In this document: one piece after another, positions 1-9,725 of the stretch | Numbering within the stretch: position 1 is the first letter of the stretch | Layout: each line of letters opens with the position of its first letter | Assembly: GCA_004014935.1 (NCBI GenBank) | Contig: CP025322.1 | Location: forward strand, 558,001 to 622,000 | Direction of reading: 5' to 3' | Source: Saccharomycopsis malanga | Lineage: Eukaryota; Ascomycota; Saccharomycetes; Ascoideales; Saccharomycopsidaceae | DNA: 64,000 nucleotides | Program-made: the position numbers and the translations under genes | Notes under the pieces: generated by a model | What the model was told of the DNA's origin: nothing | What the model saw: the letters and a program-made list of their open reading frames with translations, nothing else | Databases searched by the model: none

Positions 1-1
1 G

Positions 2-466
2 CCTATTCGTACTATATACAGTGTGGCCACAACCAGTAACAACCGTAACTTGAACACTTGGAAATTGTCACTCTTAAGATCCTTGACAGGCGCAAGAATT
101 GTTTCTGAAAGATACTTGCCAGGAATAATTGCTCCTTTATTCTCAACTAATCTCTATGATTACAGAATCATCCAAGATGGTACAGACAACAGCATGAACA
201 ATGTGACATTCAGAGGCGTGCCTTCTCCAACCGTAGAGGTCAAGTTGGTTGACTACAAATTGTTGAACGAGGAGCATTTAGCTGACGATGATGCTGGCGA
301 ATTGTGCATCCGTGGTTTTATCATTGGTAAGGTGATTGACGAAGAGGTTGCAGAGCAGAAACGGAAAGAAGCAGAGCGTGTGGGAGGCCAGGGCTGGATG
401 ACAACCGGTATAATTGGCCGGTGGGGTGATGATGGCTGTTTTTACGAAAAGGTGTATGAATGGTAA
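2..466 (+). CDS. FAA2: Medium/long-chain acyl-CoA synthetase, C-terminal part (FAA2-like)
   Basis: The frame is open from the first bases of the window, so the 5' part of the gene lies outside; 154 codons are visible and end at TAA. The visible part matches the C-terminal region of fungal acyl-CoA synthetases (ANL superfamily): G-V-P-S-P-T-V-E-V-K-L, then D-D-A-G-E-L-C-I-R-G, and the hinge/adenylate motif G-W-M-T-T-G-I-I-G-R-W. These enzymes activate fatty acids to acyl-CoA with ATP. The S. cerevisiae Faa2 group feeds peroxisomal beta-oxidation. The chain ends at E-K-V-Y-E-W soon after the hinge motif. This is shorter than I expect for a full acyl-CoA synthetase, so the last exon could be truncated or the annotated end could be a frame break. 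No clear peroxisomal targeting signal is seen at the C-terminus. It converges on the eIF4E gene with a 233-bp gap. FAA2 rather than FAA1/4 is inferred from general resemblance. Confidence 0.7.
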   Translation, partial: PIRTIYSVATTSNNRNLNTWKLSLLRSLTGARIVSERYLPGIIAPLFSTNLYDYRIIQDGTDNSMNNVTFRGVPSPTVEVKLVDYKLLNEEHLADDDAGELCIRGFIIGKVIDEEVAEQKRKEAERVGGQGWMTTGIIGRWGDDGCFYEKVYEW

Positions 467-699
467 AATGTTGTACATAAAAGAGTGTTCATATTTAATA
501 GTATGAACATGAACTTTTTCTGACTGTAGCCGTAGAAAAACAAGTAACTTGATGCCAGTATTATATGGTTTTCCAGTAAAAATATTACATAATAAAGGTT
601 TGAGAGTTGATAATACATTAAATTACATGGAGAAAAAGATGCCTATGCTAAGAAAGCCAGGAAACAACCAATATACAATATTGTTCAGGCTCAAAAAAC

Positions 700-2476
700 T
701 TACTGGTCAACGCCAGTATCATTAGTAGGCAGGTTATTAGTGTTGACTGTGCCGCTATTGTTTTTTTGAAGGTTTTGTAATCTTCTTCTGGACCCAAGAG
801 ACATGAGGTTTTTGGGTTCTCCTTCAGTGCCTTCGTCGTTGTTTCTTCTTCTTCTTCTGCCCAAGTTGGCAAAAGATCCTGATTCGAAAAGCTTGCTGGC
901 GTCAGCAACTCCCAGATCGCCCGTAGTTGCAGAGGTATCGTCAGAATTACCACGATTAGACCCATTTGAACCATTCTTATTGTTATTGTTGGTGCTATAT
1001 TTATTGTATCGTCTGTTTCCTGATGAGTTATTGTTGTTTCTATTACGGTGGCCACTGTGATAATGGCCATGATAGTTTCCATTGGTGTTGTCGTGTTTAG
1101 AATCGTTGGAAGCATTAGCTTCTGGGTCTCTAGAATTGTCAGCGTGCAAACGGTATTCGAAGTTTACGCCAAACACACGTTCGGTAGATCCAAAGTCTTG
1201 GGTGGTGGCTATATCAGCGCCTTTCAAGATCTGGTCCACTTCTCTTATGATACTCAATACAGAAGAACATACCATTCTTCTATCGTTAAACAAGATGGAT
1301 TTTTGTTTATGTGTTTGAGGATTAGTATCGCCATTTTCCGTTGTGCTGTTTTCAGTTCCACTATTGCTAGCATTAAGGTCATGGAGAGGGTTAGGTAACG
1401 ATGGATTACTCTGCAAAATGGATTTGAAATAACTTTCTTGGAATCTTTTATCGAAACATAGATTGGTATTCCAAATACTAATGATATCCTCATCGCGTCT
1501 GATGCTCAAAACCAATCCAGAAATGTCATTAAGTAATAATTCACCGTTGATGTTATCGGCTGGTACTAAAGAGCCACCTAATACTCTTAAGACCAATCTT
1601 TCCCAGATCAATGCGTTTCTCTTTCTAGTTTTACGAATTTCGTGGTCCGAAGTCTTGCTTTGTTCCTCGCCAGTGCCGTTATTATTATACTGTTGCTGGC
1701 TGGCTCTACGGTAGAATTTGAACATCCATCTGCCACCTTTGGCATTTATTCTATCTTCCCATACTGGCTCGACACCAGACTTGAATATGAAAAGCTCAGA
1801 CCCATAAGGTAGTTCGCTTGTTCTTCTGATCAATGATAATGCTTCCCATAGTTGTTCTAGAGTGGCTATGGTGACTGTTGTTTTGCTCAAGCCATTGAAA
1901 ACATCTTTGGTATACACTTCAGGAAAGGAGATTTCGTTGGTGGTTTGTAAATAAGAGTCTACAGAAGTAGGAGCAACCTCAGGTTTGTCTGCTTGAGTGC
2001 CGTTTGTTTCAGCTGGTTCTACTGGTGTGGCAGCTGGTTCAGAAACTGGTTTGGATTCTGTGGTCTTTGCTCCAGTGGCCACACGACTTTTACGAGAATG
2101 GAAATAGATGGTCCATGTGTATGGTAAGACATGAGCGTTGGGCAAGGCCTCTGCGACAGCAGCTTTCGCTATCTGGGCTGGGTCTTTTCTTTGAAACTTT
2201 CTGCTGGATTTATTTTCAAGGGCTGAGAGTGTAGGTGTGGAAGGTGCTGTTATGTCCTGGAAAAACTTTGACTTCTGTACTGTAGGAGTGCTGTTATTGC
2301 TATAGATGTTAGAAGAGGTTCTGTCAAATATTGCAAGAATCTTGAGCATGTAGAACAATGATATCTTATTGTGGGCATGTAAAAGATACACAAACTTACC
2401 TCAATAACTCGCCCCATGACCCTATGGAGCCACCTGATAGTTGGCTGGAGTGGTTTCCTGATGGGGAGCCAAACAT
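700..2476 (-). CDS. Class II (4EHP-like) eIF4E family cap-binding protein, two exons
   Basis: Join 2476..2400 and 2299..700: 558 aa. Exon 1 starts at an ATG and gives 25 codons plus two bases; a GTAAGT donor (2399..2394) and a TTCTAAC branch 11 nt before AG define a 100-bp intron, and splicing keeps the frame. The unspliced frame has only a non-ATG start. The eIF4E fold is clear: P-Y-T-W-T-I-Y-F-H-S-R-K near residue 86, L-E-Q-L-W near 177, G-V-E-P-V-W-E-D near 202 (cap-stacking Trp), G-G-R-W-M-F-K near 215, and I-S-I-W near 300. The opening is like metazoan 4EHP (eIF4E2) rather than eIF4E1, and about 70 residues of low-complexity insert separate it from the next block. The last 180 residues are Asn/Ser/Gly-rich. 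S. cerevisiae has only class I CDC33, so this is probably a translational regulator. The exact function is not known. Confidence 0.8.
2300..2399 (-). other. Spliceosomal intron in the eIF4E-like gene
   Basis: The donor is GTAAGT, the branch sequence TTCTAAC lies 11 nt upstream of the acceptor TAG, and the length is 100 bp. Removing it joins an ATG-led exon (MFGSPSGNHSSQ...) in frame to the long exon. Confidence 0.8.
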
Positions 2477-2856
2477 GAATCTATTAACAGTATAAATGTA
2501 ATCCTAGTTGCAATAAAATCTGGCTATAGACAAAAGGCTTGTTCAGATTTTGATTAATCAAGCGCAAAAAAAAGCCCTTATAGCACTAATAATAAATAAT
2601 AAGTCAAAGACCAATTCAATAATAACATTGAATCATTTGAGATTCAACTGTTAGCGATATAGAGAAAACCCAATTTGACGATCGTCCGATCGCCAAACTA
2701 CGAAAAATTCAAGCGGAAAAAAAATTTTTTTTTTCATACTGTGCGCAGGGTAAACACTGCTTATTTAACTATACAATTTGGGGGAATAGAGGGTTTGAAG
2801 TTTAGATGATAGCATAATAAGTTTTTTTTTTTATCTCTTGAAGATTGTATGGGATA
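2477..2856. other. Intergenic, upstream of eIF4E-like gene and downstream of MPD1
   Basis: 380 bp with A/T homopolymer runs (around 2720 and 2820) and no coding signal. It serves as promoter of the minus-strand eIF4E-like gene and as 3' region of MPD1. Confidence 0.6.
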
Positions 2857-3804
2857 TTACAATTCATCATGATAAGACTTTTTGTTTTTCTTTGATTGTT
2901 TAGCGTTTTTTTTCTTTGTATTTCCCTTTGATCTTGCTTGTTTCAATGTTTTTCCCTTTTTAAGCAAACCCAACACAGAGTTCCGTTTGCTTCCTGGCCC
3001 CTCCAAGGGCTGGACATTGTAATTAGTAGCCATGAACTCGGCAATGCGTTCTTTTGTCAACTCGCCGTTAAGAACCTTTGGCTTCTCGCCGTCTGGCCCG
3101 TAGACCAAAAACGCTGGTTTTTCTATACTCTCAAGACTTGCCGCTTGCAATATCTCTTTTTCAGTAAAAGCGCCTTTGATGTCAAAATACGCAAAATCAA
3201 CAACACTCAAATAATCTATGGCCAACGACTTTAAAAATAAACTTGGCTTTGCCTTGGAATCTGTTAACAATATCGCTCTCACCTTGGACGGATTTTTGTC
3301 TATAAATCTCTGCATAATGTTACTGTCAAATATCCTCTTGACATAGCTTTTTACTCTGGTCTGCGCAAACCCTACAATTCCCTTTGCAGAACGCTCGCCC
3401 TGATACTTTTCATTTGCAAAAGCCGCTGCTTTTGGCCGTGTCTCTCCAGCAGAATTCTTGGCCGAATATTTTGGCGGTCTGAACACCATAATCGTAGGAA
3501 ACCCTTCCACTTGGTACTTGGAACAAAGTGGTCTATTGATCTCTAAATCACAATTCACTGCCCCAACATTCACCAAATCTCTCAATAATTTTCCGGCCTT
3601 CTTATAAGCCCCTTTTAAATTGTTGCAATGTCCACACCACGGAGCATAAAACTCCACCACAGAAGTGTAGTTGGTATTCAACACAACCTCATCAAAACTG
3701 TCGGGTGCCAACTCATAAACATCTGTGTTCTGATAAAACCCTTGTGCGCTCGCCAATGAAACAGCGTAAACTAAACCAAAAATCCCTGTGATTTTCACCA
3801 TCAT
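2857..3804 (-). CDS. MPD1: ER protein disulfide isomerase Mpd1
   Basis: 315 aa. A signal peptide occupies about residues 1-20 (M-M-V-K then a hydrophobic run ending S-A-Q). One thioredoxin domain follows, with the active site W-C-G-H-C at 56-60 and the cis-proline in G-F-P-T at 101-104. The protein ends in H-D-E-L, the yeast ER retrieval signal, after a Lys-rich tail. This is the layout of S. cerevisiae Mpd1 (about 318 aa): a single catalytic thioredoxin domain and a C-terminal non-catalytic region. It catalyses disulfide formation and isomerisation in the ER lumen. Two adjacent ATG codons open the frame. It is divergent from MRPL44 across 415 bp. Confidence 0.9.
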   Translation of the reverse strand: MMVKITGIFGLVYAVSLASAQGFYQNTDVYELAPDSFDEVVLNTNYTSVVEFYAPWCGHCNNLKGAYKKAGKLLRDLVNVGAVNCDLEINRPLCSKYQVEGFPTIMVFRPPKYSAKNSAGETRPKAAAFANEKYQGERSAKGIVGFAQTRVKSYVKRIFDSNIMQRFIDKNPSKVRAILLTDSKAKPSLFLKSLAIDYLSVVDFAYFDIKGAFTEKEILQAASLESIEKPAFLVYGPDGEKPKVLNGELTKERIAEFMATNYNVQPLEGPGSKRNSVLGLLKKGKTLKQARSKGNTKKKNAKQSKKNKKSYHDEL

Positions 3805-4219
3805 TATCCTACTCCATCGCTAGATCAAATTACACCTGATCAAAATATTATTCACTAAATCAATATTACACCCTGTAACCTGTAATCTCCATGGTTAGTG
3901 GCCCTGCTACTCTAATTCTTGAGTTTCTTCACGTATGAGTTTTATTATACAAGTTGACATTGTCCAGCAATCTGAATAAATAGATCTTGTTTTTACTCGC
4001 ATATGTATATACATCTTTAATGTCAGCTAAAATAAATATAAACACCCCATGAATCATTATGACTCCTTTAAATAATACTCAAAATTCTACTCAAGCATAT
4101 TATGTAATCAATTACATAATCATTAAGAAATTTTGGGAGATGAAAAATTTCGATATTCAATAAGATTTCAACATCAGTTAATTAAAAAAAATCAAATAGC
4201 ATAACTCCAGTCTAGCAAA
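3805..4219. promoter_or_regulatory. Divergent promoter region of MPD1 and MRPL44
   Basis: 415 bp of AT-rich DNA. AATTTT at 4129-4134, followed by a second A/T block near 4142, matches the AATTTT element described upstream of mitochondrial ribosomal protein genes in Candida-type yeasts. That this element acts on MRPL44 is inferred. Confidence 0.4.
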
Positions 4220-4631
4220 ATGATAACGAAGTATTTCACGAAGGTTGTGGTAAGGTTTAACCCTGCAAGCAAAGATGGTATGTGGCTCGCTATGAATAAA
4301 GACATTTTTTTTGACCATATTCACTAACCATTTATCACAGGCAAGGTTGCCAGAGTGTTCCTTTCATCAATCCCACCTTCCTTAAAGGGTGTTTGTTCAA
4401 TAGATAATAAATTGCTTGGCGCAAACTCTAAAGAAGAGCCAATAATAAAGGTGACTTTCAGTATGTATAAAAAAAATTTCCCCAGCTGCTTGATGCGTAC
4501 TAACATTATCGTTTTTAGAGGATAAAAAAACTATAGAAGCTGATCCACGCAAGCTTAACGTTCTTGAACTTTCAAACTTGTTTGATCGTCATTCCAGACT
4601 GTTGGTATTGAAGGACTCTATCCAATCCTGA
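4220..4631 (+). CDS. MRPL44: Mitochondrial ribosomal protein mL53 (MRPL44), three exons
   Basis: Join 4220..4277, 4341..4460 and 4519..4631: 96 aa, ending at TGA. Exon 1 encodes MITKYFTKVVVRFNPASKD, nearly the same as the start of S. cerevisiae Mrpl44 as I recall it. Intron 1 (63 bp, GTATGT donor, CACTAAC branch, CACAG acceptor) and intron 2 (58 bp, GTATGT donor, TACTAAC branch, TTTAG acceptor) both splice in frame. Exon 3 starts with K-D-K-K and holds F-D-R-H-S-R, again as in Mrpl44, and the length is close to the 98 aa of the S. cerevisiae protein. It is a subunit of the large mitochondrial ribosomal subunit. No exon is long enough to stand out alone. At the second acceptor only the first AG keeps the frame open. 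Confidence 0.9.
4278..4340 (+). other. MRPL44 intron 1
   Basis: 63 bp, GTATGT ... CACTAAC ... CACAG. In-frame removal restores the mL53 reading frame (GAT G|GC AAG). Confidence 0.85.
4461..4518 (+). other. MRPL44 intron 2
   Basis: 58 bp, GTATGT ... TACTAAC ... TTTAG. In-frame removal (A|AG GAT AAA) gives the conserved K-D-K-K. Confidence 0.85.
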
Positions 4632-4908
4632 GAGTATAGAGTGTCATTCTGTCCTGACCTTTATTTCTCACTTGTCATCTACATTACTACGAGTCTCCGT
4701 ATTAATTTTTCCTTCTACGTTTTTTGAGGACCTTTGTACATATAAATTTAACCCTCTGTCTGGCTTTTTGTTAACATTCTTGTCTGCAACTTGCACTATA
4801 ACACTTGTAGTTGGTTGGTTCCATGAGACGCTACACTATTATATACACTTTGGTATAAGCTAATAAATACTAATTTTGATACAAATTTGAGTAAAACAGT
4901 ATATATGT

Positions 4909-4946
4909 AAAAAAAATAAAAAATAAAAAATAAAAAATAAAAAAGT
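4909..4946. repeat. A-rich (AAAAAT)n tract and Pol III terminator of tRNA-Ser
   Basis: A repeated AAAAAT tract that lies just 3' of the minus-strand tRNA-Ser. On the tRNA strand it provides several T runs and would serve as the RNA polymerase III terminator. Confidence 0.6.
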
Positions 4947-5046
4947 CGACATTGGCAGGATTCGAACCTGCGCGGCCAAAGGCCAAAGCATATCTCAAAC
5001 GTTAAAATATTCGAGTGCTTCTCCTTAACCACTCGGACACAATGCC
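4947..5046 (-). tRNA. tRNA-Ser(CGA) with intron
   Basis: 100 nt including an 18-nt intron. The acceptor strands pair (GGCATTG with CAATGTC, one G-U); the D arm is TCC/GGA, the anticodon stem AAGCA/TGCTT and the loop CTCGAA, so the anticodon is CGA for UCG. A long serine-type variable arm (GGCC/GGCC) is followed by the T arm GCAGG-TTCGAAT-CCTGC. The intron (5009..4992) begins one base 3' of the anticodon, the canonical place. S. cerevisiae tRNA-Ser(CGA) also has an intron. A near-identical copy lies at 18382 in the opposite orientation. Confidence 0.95.
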
Positions 5047-6033
5047 AGTTTTTTTAAATTTAATTTTTCGCCTGTCCAAGTGTAGCCTGGTCAACCATAT
5101 GGGGTCATTTCACCCCTTGGGTTTATGAAGTTTTCTTCAATTCGTCATATATACCAATATTTCATCTTTAAAATATTGTCTTTTTGCTTGAAAACCTTTC
5201 CACTACTTTGCCAACAGTTTTTAAAGGATCAGAAATATATAGCATAGGTATAGTTCAAAGTAATTGTTGGCTTGTTATATGAAAAAGATCCATAAATTTT
5301 ATTGATGTGATTATAATTCTCTATTACTAAATACTTTTTGAGTTTTGTTTTCTGGCAGGTAATTGAGCGTGAAATACTATAAACTTTTATTTTTGGAAAA
5401 AGATGGCTTTTTTTTTCTTTTAAAAGTCCTTAAAAGCTTTGAGAACTCTTCTCAACATAGTGTAACTCCTTTGATTTAAATATTCATTCAAAACCTAATA
5501 AACTACTTATGTTACTAATTAAATTAAATTTTAGTCCAAATAACATTTTTGATTTTTTGCTGATGTCACCAACGGCAGTCTCATCAGTTTTGTATTCCAT
5601 AGATTTTTCCTTTTAATTGATACAATTTAAGCTAATTTTGGGAGATGACAAGTTGTTACTTGGAAGGTTGGTAAATTTTTTGTCTTGAAACATTTTTTAG
5701 ATTTGAGCGAAGAAAAAAGATGTTTCAACACAAACACTGAAAATGTTTGTGCTTCATTAAAAGAAAAGTTATTGTATAAGTTGCTGGTCAACCCAGACAG
5801 CCTTTTTATATATACAATTGAAACCATGTTGAAACTTACACTAATAAGATCACGTTACGTAGTATAGTGAACTGGATGTTGATAAAAATAATTTCAGTAG
5901 AAATCCATCTTGCGGTTTGCTTGGATGTCATTTGACTCAATATAAAGTTCTTTTAATGGTTTGTTTATTATACAAAGTTTTTACATAGCCCTGTTTGCAG
6001 TGGTGAAGCTTAGCATGGGACTAGTAAAAAACA

Positions 6034-6098
6034 AATAATAATAATAATAATAATAATCTTATATTTCAAGCCCAGTACATATCAGTTTCGTGTAAAAA
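6034..6098 (-). mobile_element. SINE 3' tail fragment (copy D) with (ATT)n tail
   Basis: On the minus strand this reads CGAAACTGATATGTACTGGG, then CTTGAAATATAAG and seven or more ATT units. The sequence is shared with the SINE copies at 20660, 52561 and 60516. Only the 3' end is present, as expected of a 5'-truncated insertion. Confidence 0.7.
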
Positions 6099-6474
6099 AC
6101 TAATACTGACATTTGTTTAAGGTACAAATTGAGAAACTATTCATTAAAATAGCTTGCAACAATTGAATTAACAAAAATGCAGATTTTGTTTTTCAGTGTT
6201 TGATTACAATAGAATTTCACGGAGGTTGTGAGCTTGGTCATTGTAAAGTAGGAATTTATTGCGAGTATATAGAGAAAATGTGTTATATCCAAATGCTACA
6301 AGCTGTTTTGAGGATTGAAGCACTGGAAAAACTTGCAATCAAAACCATCTAATGTTAAAAGACCAATAAAGATCTCATTGTTGACAAAACAGGAAAAATG
6401 CTAGTATGTGGATATTCTATAAGTTATACGAGGTGCATAATATAGCAGAACGGTTTCTATATTTTTCTATATAC

Positions 6475-6511
6475 TTTATTTTTATTTTTATTTTTATTTT
6501 TATTTTTATTT
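6475..6511. repeat. (TTTTTA)n microsatellite
   Basis: About six tandem TTTTTA units. Confidence 0.8.
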
Positions 6512-7865
6512 GTGAAATCATGTAGTTTTATTTAGGTTACTTCATATTGTTTGCACCATCTAGAGGTCAATAACGGGGAATATTTACTCCTCAAGACCCA
6601 AGAAAAGACCGTGTTGAATTTTTCCCAAACAGGTTGAAGGCCTTTTCTCGAGGATTTGCAATTGATTGTATGGCTTACAGTATTAAAGCCTTGGAACACG
6701 GGGTGCAAATTATACACTCAGCTTTAATTCCGACAAAGCAATCTTCGGGTAGCCTATGCAGATTTTGTCTCGCAGTTCTATTGTAAATGTTTTGTTTAAA
6801 AAGGTAAAAGGCTGCTCGAGAGCCCTATGACGGGCGGCGAAGATTTCCTATTAAGGTTATGAATCGGTGAAGATGATGTGCACTGTGTAGGCCAATGCCC
6901 TGCATTTCATCCAATCCTACAAACTAGCCAGTATCTCATGATTATAACGAAATGATATCTAACGGAGTGCTTACTCTTTGTCGGCATGTATTATGCCTGG
7001 TTGCCAATGTGCCAGACATCCATTTCATCTCACAGCAACGTATTTCTTTCAATTTGTTATTGTTGCCAAATATTTGCGAATGTACATATGTTAATAACCG
7101 CGGATGCCGCAAGAATCTTGGCGGGGCATTTTTTTTGCATACGAAAATTTTCACTGATTATTTATGCTTTTTTTTCTTATATCATTCAATTTTTACAAAA
7201 CAGGTGGACAAGTTGAATGAAAGCATTCCTAATATATCAAACTATTGATTTTTTGTAAATAAAAGAAAAAAAATGTTTAACGTTTGGGTGCCAACTTGTG
7301 CTGTAAGTGCTAAATTTTACGACTAGTGAAAAACAGTAATCTAATCAATCAATCTGCACAAGTTTAGACTTTAGCAATCCGTCGTACTTCGTAATAAACG
7401 CCATTTTAGTGAGCACTGGAAAAACAAATGGACATTTTTTCTATTTACGGCGAAATGTACATCATATTACAATAGTCAAATTGCAATTTTATCATCATTG
7501 GATTATATTAATCCGTAATAAGAAGTTATCTATAAAATCTACCACTAGGAATTTTTTTTTTTTTTTCATGCATGCAGCCTGCTATTACTAAACATATTAT
7601 CGCATAATAATACATGGTATAGCATCTTGACACAGGTGAGTACATACCATCTGAAAATCCTTCGAGAGGCTCTCTATAAAAAGAAAGCTTAGGGTAGTAA
7701 TTCCTTAGAAATAGAGTTATCCATTTTTTTTTGTCTTCATGTTGGTTATTGAGATTAAAAAGATATATTTGCGGGATCTGCTCCTCTTTGAAATAAATCA
7801 TTTGCAGCCCAGAATATTGAAATACTCAAAAATAAATTGTTAACTACTTGGGAGATAGAAACATA

Positions 7866-9725
7866 ATGTCTGCTTACGAAGAACCCAACAGCAAGGTTGA
7901 CACTTCTACCACTGGTAATGTGAACTCCAACTATGATGGATCGTCTGATTCTGATATCATTGCAAAGGAGCCAAAGTCAATTGGGGTGGAAAAAGCAGAG
8001 ATTTTGGCTGCTCAGTGGGATTCTATTCCATATAAGGCGATTTTGTTGTTCAGTTCTTTTCTTGTTGGTTATGCCTATGGATTGGATGGTCAAACAAGAT
8101 ATGTTTATACTGGTTATGCTACTGGTTCTTTCAAAGAGCACTCTTTGTTAACCACAATTTCTGCAATTACTGCATTGGTTGCTGCTGCTGCTCAACCAGT
8201 GTATGCTAGATTGGCTGACATCTTTGGCAGATTTGAATTGTTTCTTGTCTCTATTATATTTTATGTTGTCGGTACCATTATTGAATGTAAAGCCCATAAC
8301 GTTGTGAGATATGCTGTTGGTTCTGTTTTTTACCAAATAGGTTACACAGGTGCCATTTTGGTTTTATTGTTCATTCTTTCTGATTTCTCCAGTTTAAGAT
8401 GGAGATTGTTTTATTCGTTTGTTCCTTCCTTGCCTTTTATCATCAACACATGGATTTCCGGAAACGTCACTGCTGCTGTTGGCTCTAATTGGTCATGGGG
8501 TGTTGGAATGTGGGCTTTTATCTATCCTTTGGCTTGTGTTCCTTTGGTGTGCTGTATGCTCCACATGAGATGGAAGGCTGGAAAGACAGAAGAATGGAGA
8601 GTTTTCAAGTTGAGAAAAACCAAATTTCAAGAATTGGGACCTTGGGGTTTCACTAAATATTTGTTTTGGAAACTTGATGTGGTTGGTTTGATCTTGTTGG
8701 TTGTTGTCTTGGGCTGTATTTTGCTTCCTTTGGGTATTGCTGGTGGTGTCAGAAGACAATGGAGAAGTGGTTCTATTATTGCACCTCTTGTTGTTGGGTT
8801 TGTTCTTTTGCCATTCTTCCTTGTATGGGAAGCTAAATACGCCAGAGTTCCTATTTTCCCATACACCTTGTTGAAAGATAGAGGTATCTGGTCTGCTTCT
8901 TTCATTTCTTGTTTCTTGAATCTCATCGGAAGTATCGAGTCTTCTTACTTTTATGCTGTTTTGGTCGTTGCTGTCTATGAAAGTGAAGCTTCTGCCACCA
9001 GAATCACCTCTATTTCTTCTTTTGTCTCTGTTATTGTAGGTTTCCTTTTAGGTCTCTTTATTGTTTACTTCAGAAGATTGAAAGGCTTCATTATCCTTGG
9101 TTGTGCTTTATGGATGGTTGCTTTTGGTATCATGATCAAATACAGAGCTGGTGAAAGCTCCCATGCCGGTATCGTTGGTGCCACTTGTGTTTTGGGGTTT
9201 GGTACCGGTTTATTCACCTACCCAATCAGTGTCTCTGTTCAATCTTGTGTCAGCCATGAACATATGGCTTCTGTCATTGCTTTGCTTTATACCTTGTACC
9301 GTGTTGGCTCTGCAGTTGGCTCCTCTATTGCTGGTGCTTTATGGACTCAACTTTTACACAAGAGATTGTTGTCCAAACTTTCAAAAACCGTTGCTGACTA
9401 CGCTTACAACACTCCTTATCAATTCATTCTCGATTATGGAAAAGGGACTACCGAAAGAGACGCTATGGTTGAGGCCTACAAATATATACAAAAAATCTTG
9501 ATGGTGGTTGCCCTCTGTCTCTGTGTGCCAATGCTTTTTGCTGCATTCTTCTTGAGAGATCATAAGTTGACCAACGATCAATCTATTGATGAAGTAGAAG
9601 AGCAAGAAGCTAGTGACAGCGTCGTTCAATTTGCTAAAAGTCTCTTTAGAAAAAAGAAAAACACTGAAGCTGAGCGCGCAAATCCTACCACATCAACTGA
9701 TGAACCTCAAAGATTGAGTGTTTAA
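7866..9725 (+). CDS. SIT1: Siderophore-iron transporter, ARN/SIT family (MFS)
   Basis: 619 aa from the first ATG (7866); the open frame extends six codons upstream but has no ATG there. The hydrophilic N-terminus (about 60 residues) is followed by some 14 hydrophobic segments and a charged C-terminal tail. Family marks are the early P-Y-K-A-I-L-L-F-S-S-F-L-V-G-Y-A-Y-G-L-D-G-Q-T-R block, the A-R-L-A-D-I-F-G-R loop after the second segment, and the W-S-W-G-V-G-M-W-A-F-I-Y-P region, as in S. cerevisiae Arn1-4 and Candida Sit1. It carries ferric siderophores by proton symport at the plasma membrane or endosome. Strong codon bias (TTG for Leu, no CTG seen) suggests good expression. It stands alone after a 2.8-kb gap and converges on the PA-TM-RING gene. 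Which siderophore is taken up cannot be told. Confidence 0.88.
   Translation: MSAYEEPNSKVDTSTTGNVNSNYDGSSDSDIIAKEPKSIGVEKAEILAAQWDSIPYKAILLFSSFLVGYAYGLDGQTRYVYTGYATGSFKEHSLLTTISAITALVAAAAQPVYARLADIFGRFELFLVSIIFYVVGTIIECKAHNVVRYAVGSVFYQIGYTGAILVLLFILSDFSSLRWRLFYSFVPSLPFIINTWISGNVTAAVGSNWSWGVGMWAFIYPLACVPLVCCMLHMRWKAGKTEEWRVFKLRKTKFQELGPWGFTKYLFWKLDVVGLILLVVVLGCILLPLGIAGGVRRQWRSGSIIAPLVVGFVLLPFFLVWEAKYARVPIFPYTLLKDRGIWSASFISCFLNLIGSIESSYFYAVLVVAVYESEASATRITSISSFVSVIVGFLLGLFIVYFRRLKGFIILGCALWMVAFGIMIKYRAGESSHAGIVGATCVLGFGTGLFTYPISVSVQSCVSHEHMASVIALLYTLYRVGSAVGSSIAGALWTQLLHKRLLSKLSKTVADYAYNTPYQFILDYGKGTTERDAMVEAYKYIQKILMVVALCLCVPMLFAAFFLRDHKLTNDQSIDEVEEQEASDSVVQFAKSLFRKKKNTEAERANPTTSTDEPQRLSV

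Larger units (their letters stand above)
5047..7865. other. Long gene-poor region upstream of the siderophore transporter
   Basis: About 2.8 kb with no convincing gene. It holds a SINE 3' tail (6034-6098), an (AAT)n run, a (TTTTTA)n run (6475-6511) and a stretch of more balanced base composition (about 6530-6900) that has only short open frames and no recognisable protein. The last few hundred bases are presumably the iron-responsive promoter of the transporter, but I cannot name an operator. Confidence 0.5.

Noticed and set aside
4120-6230. Similarity of TTTCACGGAGGTTGTG at about 6220 to the MRPL44 first exon
   Set aside because: Only about 15 bases match and nothing beyond; chance likely.
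6952-7248. 98-codon open frame upstream of the siderophore transporter
   Set aside because: Cys/Phe-rich composition, overlapping frames on both strands, nothing recognisable.
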